NCBI GenBank assembly: GCA_017475265.1
Contig: JAFVFY010000009.1
Location: 1 to 53,209, forward strand
DNA from: Prevotella sp.
GTDB lineage: Bacteria; Bacteroidota; Bacteroidia; Bacteroidales; Bacteroidaceae
Reading direction: 5' to 3'
DNA length: 53,209 bases
Shown here piece after piece: positions 35,679 through 43,253 of this stretch. The notes under the pieces were generated by a model. It was not told the origin of the DNA. It made no database searches and saw only the letters and a program-made list of their open reading frames with translations. Made by a program: the position numbers and the translations under genes. Positions within the stretch are counted from its first letter, which is position 1, and every line of letters begins with the position of its first letter.

Positions 35679-36887
35679 ATGGAACAGGAAAGAATATTTG
35701 ATGAAGACAATGGTTCCACGAAGGGAGCCAGCTCCGGATTCGCCAAGCTAGACGAGTGGGTGGGGATATGGCGGGAGACGCTCCCCAAGTATTTCGGCTA
35801 CCCCTTTAACGAGGTATCGCCACTGCGCAGCTTCTACGAGTGGTACTATGCGGCTGGTATCAACTTGATGAACCTGAACAATGCCGGCGACCCGTTTACC
35901 GACACGCCCTGGGAGGTGTCGTCGCAAGTGTTCGAGCGCGAGGTCATCGAGTTCTTCGCACCGCTCTACGACTTCGATGCCGACAACAAATGGGGGCTTA
36001 TCACCCACAGCGGCTCCGACGGCAATAACCACGGCATCTACTTCGGCGCCAACTACCTGAAGCAGAAGACAGGACAAGCGCCCATACTCTACGTGAGCGA
36101 CGAGGCACACTACTCGAACATGCGACTGGCGCACCTGCAGAACCTGGAGACGCGGCTGGTGAAGAGCGACACCATGGGGCGCATGATTCCCGAGGAACTG
36201 GAGCAGCAGCTCGACACGTCGCGCCCGGCACTCGTCGTCTATGCCATGGGGTCGACCTTCAAGGGAGCCATCGACGACATGCCCGCCCTGAACGCCGTGC
36301 TCAGCCGCCACCCCGAACTGCCCGCCGTCTACCGTCACGTCGACGCTGCGCTCTTTGGCGGCTACCTGCCCTTCACGGAGCATTGCCAGCTGGTGAGCAG
36401 CAAGAAGATGGGCTTCGAATCGATTGCCGTCAGCGGCCACAAGTTCTTCGGCATCGACTCGCCCTGCGGCCTTTTCATCTGTACGCGCGAGGTGTACGAC
36501 AACCAGTCAAACTTCGACGTGCCCTACCTGAACAAGAACATGCGCATGATTAACTGTTCGCGCGACCCCATACAGCCGCTCAAATTCTGGTGGGTCGTAC
36601 AGAAGGTGGGAGCCGAAGAGTGGAGGCGACAGGCACGCCGCATCATGGAGCTGACGGCTTACCTGAAGCAGCAGCTCGACAAGGCGGGTTATCCCTCGTG
36701 GGTGAACGAATACAGCAACACCGTCTTCATGCGCTGCCCCTCGCCCGAACTTGCCCACAAGTACCAGTTGGCGCAAAACGAGGACGCTCGCTTCGGCGGC
36801 AAGCTCGCTCACGTGGTGGTGATGCAGCACTTCACGGAGGAGGCAATTGACGCCTTCGTAGCCGAGCTTTGCTCCGAAAGCCGATAG
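35679..36887 (+). CDS. PLP-dependent group II amino-acid decarboxylase (histidine-decarboxylase-like)
   Basis: 402 residues. The fold type I PLP motifs are visible: THSGSDGNNHGIYFGA, the histidine in SDEAHYS that stacks on PLP, STFKGAIDD, HVDAALFGGYLPF, and the PLP lysine at about residue 255 in VSGHKFFG. The closest family I recognise is PLP-dependent histidine decarboxylase, but substrate cannot be fixed from sequence. It is translationally coupled to the TrpB2 gene (7-bp gap), which raises the possibility that it acts on tryptophan or another TrpB2 product to make an arylethylamine; that is inference. A strong terminator follows. Confidence 0.85.
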   Translation: MEQERIFDEDNGSTKGASSGFAKLDEWVGIWRETLPKYFGYPFNEVSPLRSFYEWYYAAGINLMNLNNAGDPFTDTPWEVSSQVFEREVIEFFAPLYDFDADNKWGLITHSGSDGNNHGIYFGANYLKQKTGQAPILYVSDEAHYSNMRLAHLQNLETRLVKSDTMGRMIPEELEQQLDTSRPALVVYAMGSTFKGAIDDMPALNAVLSRHPELPAVYRHVDAALFGGYLPFTEHCQLVSSKKMGFESIAVSGHKFFGIDSPCGLFICTREVYDNQSNFDVPYLNKNMRMINCSRDPIQPLKFWWVVQKVGAEEWRRQARRIMELTAYLKQQLDKAGYPSWVNEYSNTVFMRCPSPELAHKYQLAQNEDARFGGKLAHVVVMQHFTEEAIDAFVAELCSESR

Positions 36888-36949
36888 GATTCCACACCTC
36901 ATACTGCCAGTAAACCGCTGGATTTCCCCCCTACAGGGTGAACAACAAA

Positions 36950-36982
36950 ACCCCCGCTAATTCATTATGAATCAGCGGGGGT
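36950..36982. terminator. Bidirectional terminator between the decarboxylase and tRNA-Pro
   Basis: ACCCCCGCT (36950-36958) pairs with AGCGGGGGT (36974-36982), with ATTCAT/ATGAAT extending the stem, followed by CTTTTTGTTT. Confidence 0.9.
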
Positions 36983-36991
36983 CTTTTTGTT

Positions 36992-37067
36992 TGGTCGAGG
37001 TGACAGGACTCGAACCTGCGACATCCTGGTCCCAAACCAGGAACGCTACCAACTGCGCTACACCTCG
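36992..37067 (-). tRNA. tRNA-Pro (anticodon UGG)
   Basis: Acceptor CGAGGTG (37061-37067) pairs with CACCTCG (36996-37002), and the anticodon stem-loop CCTGGTTTGGGACCAGG gives TGG. TGG at 36992-36994 means CCA is encoded, unlike the other three tRNAs here. Minus-strand TACCTTTG element at 37090-37097. Confidence 0.95.
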
Positions 37068-37194
37068 TCCTTTTTCTTATTTCGGGGTGCAAAGGTACTA
37101 AAAACTTGCGAAAAGGGAGAAAGGCAAGGGGAAAAGTTGCTGGGGTTTGGCATTTTTTAACTTTTCCGCATCACTCCCTTAGCCGTGTATAAGC

Positions 37195-37229
37195 AGAAAC
37201 CCTGCCTCCGGAATTGGAGACAGGGTTCT
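37195..37229 (-). terminator. Terminator of the rplU-rpmA operon
   Basis: AGAAACCCTGCCTCC (37195-37209) pairs with GGAGACAGGGTTCT (37216-37229); it lies 40-80 bp after the rpmA stop. The 205-bp gap to tRNA-Pro holds nothing else apart from the tRNA promoter. Confidence 0.8.
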
Positions 37230-37272
37230 GTGTTTGTTTGGAAGTAAGTTGTTGTTTGTTTGTAAGTGTGTG

Positions 37273-37533
37273 TTATGCCTCGGCGGGTATTACTGAGACG
37301 ACGCTCTTGTCGCGCTTTCCCTTGTGGAAATTCACTGTTCCGTCGATGAGTGCATAGAGTGTGTCATCCTTGCCCATGGCAACGCCCGAACCGGCATTGT
37401 GCTTTGAGCCGCGCTGACGCACGATGATGTTTCCGGCCAGACACTTCTGTCCGCCCCAAATTTTCACTCCAAGTCGCTGGGCAGCGCTCTCGCGTCCGTT
37501 CTTCGAACTACCTACACCTTTTTTATGTGCCAT
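37273..37533 (-). CDS. rpmA: 50S ribosomal protein L27
   Basis: 86 residues. [16 protein letters not shown] is the classical N-terminus that reaches the peptidyl-transferase centre; there is no N-terminal extension that would need processing. [16 protein letters not shown] and the lysine-rich end complete the family. It lies 13 bp after rplU, the normal order. Confidence 0.98.
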   Translation of the reverse strand: MAHKKGVGSSKNGRESAAQRLGVKIWGGQKCLAGNIIVRQRGSKHNAGSGVAMGKDDTLYALIDGTVNFHKGKRDKSVVSVIPAEA

Positions 37534-37546
37534 AATTCTGTCCTCC

Positions 37547-37864
37547 TTAAGCGATTACTTGTTTAACTTCTACCTGTGTGAACTGCTCACGGTGACCGTT
37601 GCGCTTGCGCGAATCCTTGCGACGCTTCATCTTGAAGACGATGACCTTGTCGCCCTTCACCAGCGGGTTCAACACTTTCACTACTACTTTTGCTCCCTCT
37701 ACGGTGGGTGAGCCGACCGTGACCGTGCCGTCTGCATCTACGAGCAGCACCTTGTCAAATTCAACAGTCTTGCCTTCTTCCGCATCCTTGATGTGGTGAA
37801 CGAAGAGCTTCTTGCCCTCCTCGACCTTGAACTGCTGACCCTGGATGTCTACAATTGCGTACAT
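37547..37864 (-). CDS. rplU: 50S ribosomal protein L21
   Basis: 105 residues; [25 protein letters not shown] and [24 protein letters not shown] are signatures. First gene of the rplU-rpmA operon. The leader of about 100 nt (37865-37965) contains a GTGTACG-GA-CGTGCAC hairpin and could serve autoregulation, as ribosomal leaders often do, though I recognise no defined leader class. Confidence 0.98.
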   Translation of the reverse strand: MYAIVDIQGQQFKVEEGKKLFVHHIKDAEEGKTVEFDKVLLVDADGTVTVGSPTVEGAKVVVKVLNPLVKGDKVIVFKMKRRKDSRKRNGHREQFTQVEVKQVIA

Positions 37865-37969
37865 TGCTTTTTGTTATTGTATTTTTTAGGGGTTTTTCCG
37901 GGAGGCGGTGCACGTCCGTACACACTTCACCCTGCCTCAACGGACTCTCATTCTATCAATTTAGGGCTG

Positions 37970-38015
37970 CAAAGGTAGCTATTTTCTGTGAGATAAGCCT
38001 CAACAGCTACCTTTG
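37970..38015. promoter_or_regulatory. Back-to-back -7 elements in inverted repeat upstream of rplU
   Basis: Minus-strand TACCTTTG (37970-37977) faces rplU; plus-strand TACCTTTG (38008-38015) faces the 3' end of araA. The pair lies in an inverted repeat (TGCAAAGGTAGCT and AGCTACCTTTGCA). Only the minus one has an obvious gene to drive. Confidence 0.65.
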
Positions 38016-38056
38016 CAACCCTAAAGTTTAATCTTTTTTAAGTATTTCCCTTGAAT

Positions 38057-39598
38057 TTACTTCAGCGCCTTGTTCAGCATGTAGTACATCTCGTTGTACT
38101 GCAACTGGTGACGGAACGAGCCGTAGCTGGTGTCCTTGTCAATGCGGAGCATCTCGATTTCGGCAATCTCGGCGTAGTCAATCCAGTACTCAGCGGTGAT
38201 GTCGTAGGAGAAGCAGCTGTGGTGTGTGCCACCTGCCAGAATCCATGCGGCGGTACCAACCTCGAAGTTCGGCATGGGAATCCACAGGGCGTTGGCCACG
38301 GGCAGCTTCGGCAGCGGCTTCGGCTCGATGCACTCCACGTCGTTGACGATGAGGCGGAAGCGGTTGCCCATGTCCACAACGGTGGCAGTGATGCCATTGC
38401 CCACCTTCGAGTTGAACACCAGACGGGCAGTCTGCTGCTTGCGGATGCCGATGCCGAGGAAGTGAACCTCCAAGCGTGGCTTGTCGGCAGCGATGAGCGG
38501 GCAGACCTCGAGCATGTGGCTCTGCAAGATGCTCGACTTCTCACCGTCGAAGTTCAGCGTGTAATCCTCTAAGAACGAGCAGCCGCCGGGCAGGCCCTGT
38601 GTCATGAACCATACGGTGCGGTAGAGAGCTGCCGTCTTCCAGTCGCCCTCGGCGCCGAAGCCGTAACCCTCCTGCATGAGGCGCTGCGAAGCCAATCCGG
38701 GAATCTGGTCGAAGCCCAGGAAGTTGGGGTCGTTGATGTCGGCTTCGCCCAGGTCGTCGAAGTTGGTGGTGAAGCCCTTGGCTCCCTCGTCCTTCAGCAC
38801 GCGGCGCAGGGCAATCTCGGCCTTGGCGGCGTTGTGAACCTTCTGCCAGTAAACCTCCTCGCCACACTCGTCAATCTTGATGGTGTAGAGCTTCTTGTAC
38901 TCCTCGACGAGCTCGTCGGCTTCAGCGTCGGTCACCTTCTTATAGTAATCCATCAAGCTGCTGACGGGGTAGTAGTCAACATGGTAGCCAAGGCGCATCT
39001 CTGCCTCCACCTTGTCACCGTCGGTCACGGCCACGTTGTTCATCTGGTCGCCGAAGCGGAGGATGCGCATGTCGTGAGCATCTGCCCAAGCGGCAGCAAC
39101 ACGTGCCCAGACGGCAATCTGCTTCTGCGGACGCTCGTCCTTCCAGTAGCCGGAGACGACCTTGCGGGGTTTGCGCAGACGGGCGCAGATATGTCCGAAC
39201 TCACGGTCGCCGTGGGCACTCTGGTTCAGGTTCATGAAGTCCATGTCCATGGTTGCCCAGGGAATTTCGGCGTTATACTGTGTGTGGAAGTGGAGCAGCG
39301 GCTTCCTCAGCTCCTGCAGACCCTTAATCCACATTTTAGCGGGCGAGAAAGTGTGCATCCAGGTGATGACGCCCACGCACTTAGCGTCGTTGTTGGCAGC
39401 CTTCATCACGTCCTCCACCTCCTTCGAGCTGTTAGCCGTGCCCTTATAAACCACCTTGATAGGAATGATGCCGCCGGCGTTCAAGCCCTCGACCATCTCC
39501 TTTGAGTGTCCGTCAACTGCAACAACGGCGTCGCCTCCATACAAGAGCTGTGCACCGGTTACCCACCAAATCTCGAAATTCTCAAATGCTTTAATCAT
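38057..39598 (-). CDS. araA: L-arabinose isomerase
   Basis: 513 residues, normal for AraA. It converts L-arabinose to L-ribulose using a divalent metal. Recognisable segments include FEIWWVTGAQLLYGGD at the N-terminus, TWMHTFSPAKMWI, HFHTQYNAEIPWATMDMDFMNLNQSAHGDREFG (metal and substrate region) and GTHHSCFSYD near the end. It acts in the cytosol on arabinose freed from plant arabinans, in keeping with the exported glycosidases elsewhere in the window. No other arabinose gene is adjacent. No repeat inside the gene, but a REP-like palindrome lies in its leader (39631-39658). Confidence 0.95.
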   Translation of the reverse strand: MIKAFENFEIWWVTGAQLLYGGDAVVAVDGHSKEMVEGLNAGGIIPIKVVYKGTANSSKEVEDVMKAANNDAKCVGVITWMHTFSPAKMWIKGLQELRKPLLHFHTQYNAEIPWATMDMDFMNLNQSAHGDREFGHICARLRKPRKVVSGYWKDERPQKQIAVWARVAAAWADAHDMRILRFGDQMNNVAVTDGDKVEAEMRLGYHVDYYPVSSLMDYYKKVTDAEADELVEEYKKLYTIKIDECGEEVYWQKVHNAAKAEIALRRVLKDEGAKGFTTNFDDLGEADINDPNFLGFDQIPGLASQRLMQEGYGFGAEGDWKTAALYRTVWFMTQGLPGGCSFLEDYTLNFDGEKSSILQSHMLEVCPLIAADKPRLEVHFLGIGIRKQQTARLVFNSKVGNGITATVVDMGNRFRLIVNDVECIEPKPLPKLPVANALWIPMPNFEVGTAAWILAGGTHHSCFSYDITAEYWIDYAEIAEIEMLRIDKDTSYGSFRHQLQYNEMYYMLNKALK

Positions 39599-39630
39599 TG
39601 TTTTAGCAGCCCCCTTTTAACTCCCCTGTC

Positions 39631-39658
39631 TACCACGCTGGGAAGCGTGGCCTACTAT
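39631..39658 (+). repeat. REP-like palindrome in the araA leader
   Basis: CCACGCTGGGAAGCGTGG (39633-39650) followed by CCTACTAT. On the transcribed strand it would form a stem of 8-9 bp between the araA promoter element (TATCTTTG, minus, 39734-39741) and its ATG. Confidence 0.8.
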
Positions 39659-39783
39659 GGGAGGACCGTTTCAGGGCTCGGGTCTTTAGTTATTAATTAA
39701 TTATTGTAGTTAGGTCAATAAAAATTCAGGATGCAAAGATAAGCAATAATGCCGACATAAAAAAACTATTTAAGAATATTTAA

Positions 39784-39815
39784 TTTGCGCGTATGAACTT
39801 TATTTCGTACCTTTG
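39784..39815 (+). promoter_or_regulatory. Promoter of the small unknown gene
   Basis: TTTG at 39784-39787, 20 bp, TACCTTTG at 39808-39815. Confidence 0.75.
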
Positions 39816-39826
39816 CAGCAAACTTT

Positions 39827-39881
39827 GGGAGCGCGGACGTCCCCGTCCGCCCCTGATGCGGGCGAGGACGCCCGCGCTCCC
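39827..39881. repeat. GC-rich palindrome in the leader of the small unknown gene
   Basis: GGGAGCGCGGACGTCC near 39827 can pair with GGACGCCCGCGCTCCC ending at 39881. It is far more GC-rich than its surroundings and lies between promoter and start codon, so it would form a strong hairpin in the 5' leader. Confidence 0.8.
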
Positions 39882-39911
39882 AGGCAAAAACAATCTAAAA
39901 CTGTGACCAAA

Positions 39912-40262
39912 ATGACAAAGAAAATCCAAGCTAACCCCACAGGCACCCGCACCATCGAGGTGACCGAAGAACATTTGCAAACCATTGAGAAATACCAGCT
40001 TTTCCGTGACCTCATCGACTCAAACGGATACGTGGATGAGCAGGTGCTGGAGAAGTTGAAACTGAACGTACGCTCGCTGCTGGAGTCAGAGGCAGGGCGC
40101 GACAAACTGCTGCTCGACTTGTGCCTCGACGTGCTCTACAACGCCAATATGAAAGCGCTGGGATTGCTCAACTTATATACATACTACATGGAATGGAAGA
40201 ACCGGGGAAACGCGAACCTGGGGACGACCGCCAGAGCTTTTCAGGGAACTCCTTTTAATTGA
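39912..40262 (+). CDS. Small conserved-looking protein of unknown function
   Basis: 116 residues from the ATG at 39912 (MTKKIQANPTGTRTIEV). An upstream reading from 39813 starts practically at the transcription start and translates the GC palindrome, so I reject it. The protein is charged, looks helical (LFRDLIDSNGYVDEQVLEKLKLNVRSLLES) and soluble. I do not recognise the family. Its stop codon TGA (40260-40262) is the first part of the following 7-bp array, so the natural C-terminus may end differently. Next gene is ygiQ, 31 bp on. Confidence 0.7.
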   Translation: MTKKIQANPTGTRTIEVTEEHLQTIEKYQLFRDLIDSNGYVDEQVLEKLKLNVRSLLESEAGRDKLLLDLCLDVLYNANMKALGLLNLYTYYMEWKNRGNANLGTTARAFQGTPFN

Positions 40263-40310
40263 CAATTGATAATTGACAATTGATAATTGAGAATTGACAA
40301 TTGATAATTA
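40258..40310. repeat. 7-bp array that provides one stop codon and the next start codon
   Basis: Seven units of AATTGACA/AATTGATA/AATTGAGA. TGA at 40260-40262 ends the small gene; TTG at 40294-40296 is the only possible start of ygiQ, since an in-frame TGA lies at 40288-40290. Confidence 0.8.
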
Positions 40311-42429
40311 TCGGCTGACCGACTTTCTGCCGACGACAAAGAAGGAGGTGGAGCTGCGTGGTTGGAACTACGTGGACGTTATTCTCTTCTCTGGTGACGC
40401 ATACGTTGACCACCCGTCGTTTGGTGTGGCTGTCATCGGTCGCATACTGGAAGCAGCGGGTTATCATGTGGCCATCGTACCGCAACCCGATTGGCACGGC
40501 GACTACCGCGACTTCACGAAGCTGGGGCGACCGAGGTTGTTCTTCGGCATTTCGCCAGGGTGCATGGATTCGATGGTGAACAAGTACACCGCCGCACGAC
40601 GGCTGCGCTCAGAGGATGCCTACTCGCCCGACGGACGACACGACAAGCGACCGGAATATCCCACCATCGTCTACACGAAGATTCTCAAACAGCTCTACCC
40701 CGACGTGCCCGTGGTGCTCGGAGGCATAGAAGCTTCCCTGCGACGTCTCACCCACTATGACTACTGGCAAGACCGTCTGCGTCCGAGCATCCTCGTGGAT
40801 AGCGGTGCCGACATGATTACCTACGGCATGGGCGAAAAGGTGACGCTGGAACTGGCAAGACGGTTGAGTGAGGGTGAGCGCATCAGCGACATCACCGACC
40901 TGCCACAAACGGTGTATCTTGTCAAGGAAGGCAACATTCCTGGGGGCATCACCGACCGTGACATCGTGCTTCACTCGCACGAGGAGTGCCTGCAAAACAA
41001 GCGTGCAGAGGCAGAGAACTACCGCCACATCGAGGAGCAGTCGAACATGATGCATGCGCGGAGGTTAATTCAGCCGATTTATGGGAGTGAAAGGGGAGTG
41101 AACAGGAGTGAAAGGGAAGTGAAAGGGACGTTACTTCCTTCACAGAAAAAATCAGAAGAGGGACAAATGTCCCTTTCACTTCCCTTTCACTCCTCTTTCA
41201 CTCCCCTTTCACTCCCCTTAGTAGTCGTCAATCCCCCCTACCCTCCTCTAACCACCGAGGAGCTAGACGCTTCCTTCGACCTACCCTACACCCGCTTGCC
41301 ACACCCAAAGTACAAGGGTCACCGCATACCCGCCTACGACATGATTCGCCACTCGGTGAACATCCATCGGGGGTGTTTCGGCGGTTGTGCCTTCTGCACT
41401 ATCTCTGCCCATCAGGGAAAGTTCGTGGTGTGCCGCTCGAAGGAGAGCATATTAAAAGAGGTGCGTCAGGTGTGCCGGATGGAGGACTTCCGTGGCTATC
41501 TCTCCGACCTCGGAGGACCGTCGGCCAACATGTACGGCATGAAGGGACGCAACCTGAAGGCTTGCGAGAAGTGCCGCCGTCCCAGCTGCATACACCCGCA
41601 GATATGCCCCAACCTGAACACCAGCCACCAAGCCTTGCTCGACATCTACCGTGCCGTCGATGCCCTTCCCGAGGTGAAGAAGAGCTTCATTGGCAGCGGC
41701 GTGCGCTACGACCTTTTATTATATAGAAGTAACGACGAAGCCGCCAACCGCTCGACGGAGGAGTACACCCGCGAACTCATCTGCCACCACGTCAGCGGTC
41801 GCCTGAAGGTGGCTCCCGAGCATACCAGCGACCGCGTGCTCATGCTCATGCGAAAGCCGCCCTTCCGCCAGTTCCAGCAGTTCAAGCGGCTCTTCGACCG
41901 CATCAACCGCGAGGAAGGACTCCGGCAGCAAATCATTCCTTATTTTATCTCCTCTCACCCCGGATGCCGCGAGGAGGACATGGCCGAGCTGGCCGCCCTG
42001 ACGAAGGACATGGATTTCCAACTGGAGCAGGTGCAGGACTTCACCCCCACCCCCATGACCATCGCCACCGAAACCTGGTACACCGGCCTTGACCCCTACA
42101 CCCTGCAACCCGTCAGCTCTGCCCGCACGCCTCAGGAGAAGCTTGCGCAGCGTCAGTATTTCTTCTGGTACAAGCCCGAGGAGCGCCCCGCCTTGGAGCG
42201 AAGCCTCCGCCGCATAGGTCGCGCCGACCTCATCCCCAAGCTCTTCGGAGTCAATGGGTTTAATGGGTCTTATGGGTTTAATGGGGGCAATGTCCCACGA
42301 GGCGCCCATCAAACCCACCAAACCCATCAAACCCACTCTCCCCACTCCCCCCATGACCATCCAGGAACAAGCCCTCATCCCCAAAAACCCGCAAAGGAGA
42401 AGCGAGGACGGAATCGTCGTCACCCCTGA
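40294..42429 (+). CDS. ygiQ: YgiQ-family radical SAM protein
   Basis: 711 residues; relatives are about 600-640. LTDFLPTTKKEVELRGW begins the family match right after the start. The radical SAM cluster site is GCFGGCAFC (CxxxCxxC), and the C-terminal VQDFTPTPMTIATEMWYTG-like segment is present as FTPTPMTIATETW. Biochemical role is unsettled. The start is a TTG inside a 7-bp array. A hairpin-armed 10/11-bp element (41083-41220) adds about 45 residues before the AYDMIRHSVNIHRG region. The last 50-60 residues (VNGFNGSYGFNGG..., then THQTHQTH) come from a 9-bp GGGTTTAAT array and run on into the next gene, which starts at 42353. Confidence 0.9.
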   Translation: MTIDNYRLTDFLPTTKKEVELRGWNYVDVILFSGDAYVDHPSFGVAVIGRILEAAGYHVAIVPQPDWHGDYRDFTKLGRPRLFFGISPGCMDSMVNKYTAARRLRSEDAYSPDGRHDKRPEYPTIVYTKILKQLYPDVPVVLGGIEASLRRLTHYDYWQDRLRPSILVDSGADMITYGMGEKVTLELARRLSEGERISDITDLPQTVYLVKEGNIPGGITDRDIVLHSHEECLQNKRAEAENYRHIEEQSNMMHARRLIQPIYGSERGVNRSEREVKGTLLPSQKKSEEGQMSLSLPFHSSFTPLSLPLVVVNPPYPPLTTEELDASFDLPYTRLPHPKYKGHRIPAYDMIRHSVNIHRGCFGGCAFCTISAHQGKFVVCRSKESILKEVRQVCRMEDFRGYLSDLGGPSANMYGMKGRNLKACEKCRRPSCIHPQICPNLNTSHQALLDIYRAVDALPEVKKSFIGSGVRYDLLLYRSNDEAANRSTEEYTRELICHHVSGRLKVAPEHTSDRVLMLMRKPPFRQFQQFKRLFDRINREEGLRQQIIPYFISSHPGCREEDMAELAALTKDMDFQLEQVQDFTPTPMTIATETWYTGLDPYTLQPVSSARTPQEKLAQRQYFFWYKPEERPALERSLRRIGRADLIPKLFGVNGFNGSYGFNGGNVPRGAHQTHQTHQTHSPHSPHDHPGTSPHPQKPAKEKRGRNRRHP
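41083..41220. repeat. In-frame element with inverted 10/11-bp arms in ygiQ
   Basis: Arm of AGTGAAAGGG(G/A) units (41083-41129), 38-bp loop, opposite arm (41168-41220). Units alternate 11, 10, 11 bp, so the TGA in AGTGAA never falls in frame. Sister of the mutS2 element at 22796-22920. Confidence 0.9.
42250..42345. repeat. 9-bp arrays with inverted arms at the ygiQ C-terminus
   Basis: TCAATGGGTTTAATGGG units (42250-42290), short loop, then CATCAAACCCACCAAACCC units (42307-42345). They form the ygiQ tail and the leader of the PP2C-like gene. Confidence 0.8.
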
Positions 42430-43240
42430 CTTCATCGCCGTCATCGACGGTTCCACCTCGAAGAGCACCCGCCGCTGCCACCGCGAGGGCTGGAGGGGAT
42501 TTGCAATCAAGGGTCGTCGCCACAGCAACGGCGAGCTGGCCATGCTCACCATCTCCGCCGTCATCCGCAAGATGAAGGGCAACGTTTCCTGCCACCAGTT
42601 CTGCTCGTTGGCCACCGCCGCCATACGCTCCCGCTACATCAAAGACCTGCTCCCCCATCTCGCCGACCATCCCGAAGACCGTCTCGCCGCCTCGTGCATC
42701 ATCTTCAGCCGTCTGCGCCGTGAGATATGGATGATAGGCGACTGTCAGGGAATAGTAGACCACGCTTCCCAGCGTGGCAATCCCCCCAATAAGGAAGACA
42801 CCACGCTAGGAAGCGTGGCCTACTACCTAGAGAACCCGAAGCCCTCCGAGCAGGAACTTGCCGAGAGACGTGCCGCCATCATCACGTCCAGCCCGAAGCC
42901 CTGGGATCACTTCCTCACCGACGACACCGCCCGCAAGGCCATCATCCCCCGTATGCTGGAAACCATGAAGCAGCAGAACAACGGCTACAGCGTCATCGAC
43001 GGCTTCCCCGTGGACATGGCACATGTGAAGACCTTCACCCTCGATTTCCACCCCTGGGAAATAGTCCTCGCAAGCGACGGCTTCCCCTTCCTCTGTCCCA
43101 CGCTTGCCGAGAGCGAGGAACGCCTCGCCTGGCAACGCGACAACGACCCCCTGAACATCGGAGAGTTCAAAGCCACCAAAGCCTTCACACCCGGCAACAA
43201 CTCCTTTGACGACCGCGCCTACATCCGATTCAGTATATAA
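42353..43240 (+). CDS. PP2C-like protein (putative phosphatase)
   Basis: About 295 residues from MTIQEQALIPK at 42353. The longer reading from 42254 adds a repeat-encoded MGLMGLMG leader and is rejected. FIAVIDGSTSKS and IVLASDGFPFL resemble the metal-binding DG motifs of PPM/PP2C folds, but other motifs are weak, so the assignment is tentative. It overlaps the ygiQ end by 77 bp because ygiQ runs through the repeat. A pair of REP-like palindromes (42754-42830) lies in frame, giving IVDHASQRGNPP...TTLGSVAYY. Convergent with rubrerythrin. Confidence 0.6.
   Translation: MTIQEQALIPKNPQRRSEDGIVVTPDFIAVIDGSTSKSTRRCHREGWRGFAIKGRRHSNGELAMLTISAVIRKMKGNVSCHQFCSLATAAIRSRYIKDLLPHLADHPEDRLAASCIIFSRLRREIWMIGDCQGIVDHASQRGNPPNKEDTTLGSVAYYLENPKPSEQELAERRAAIITSSPKPWDHFLTDDTARKAIIPRMLETMKQQNNGYSVIDGFPVDMAHVKTFTLDFHPWEIVLASDGFPFLCPTLAESEERLAWQRDNDPLNIGEFKATKAFTPGNNSFDDRAYIRFSI
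42754..42830. repeat. REP-like pair in inverted orientation, in frame in the PP2C-like gene
   Basis: TAGTAGA then CCACGCTTCCCAGCGTGG (42760-42777), 23-bp loop, CCACGCTAGGAAGCGTGG (42801-42818) then CCTACTAC: two GTAG-headed palindromes pointing outward, the BIME arrangement. Confidence 0.88.
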
Positions 43241-43253
43241 AGAAGAGGTAGAA

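Noticed and set aside
37865-37965. Known ribosomal-protein leader or riboswitch before rplU
   Set aside because: Only one short hairpin is visible; no class I can name fits, so it is mentioned with rplU but not annotated separately.
39813-39911. N-terminal extension of the small unknown protein
   Set aside because: It starts at the -7 element and translates the GC-rich palindrome; the ATG at 39912 lies well inside the transcript.
42254-42352. MGLMGLMG leader of the PP2C-like protein
   Set aside because: Pure 9-bp repeat overlapping the ygiQ tail; the ATG at 42353 directly after the repeat is a better start.
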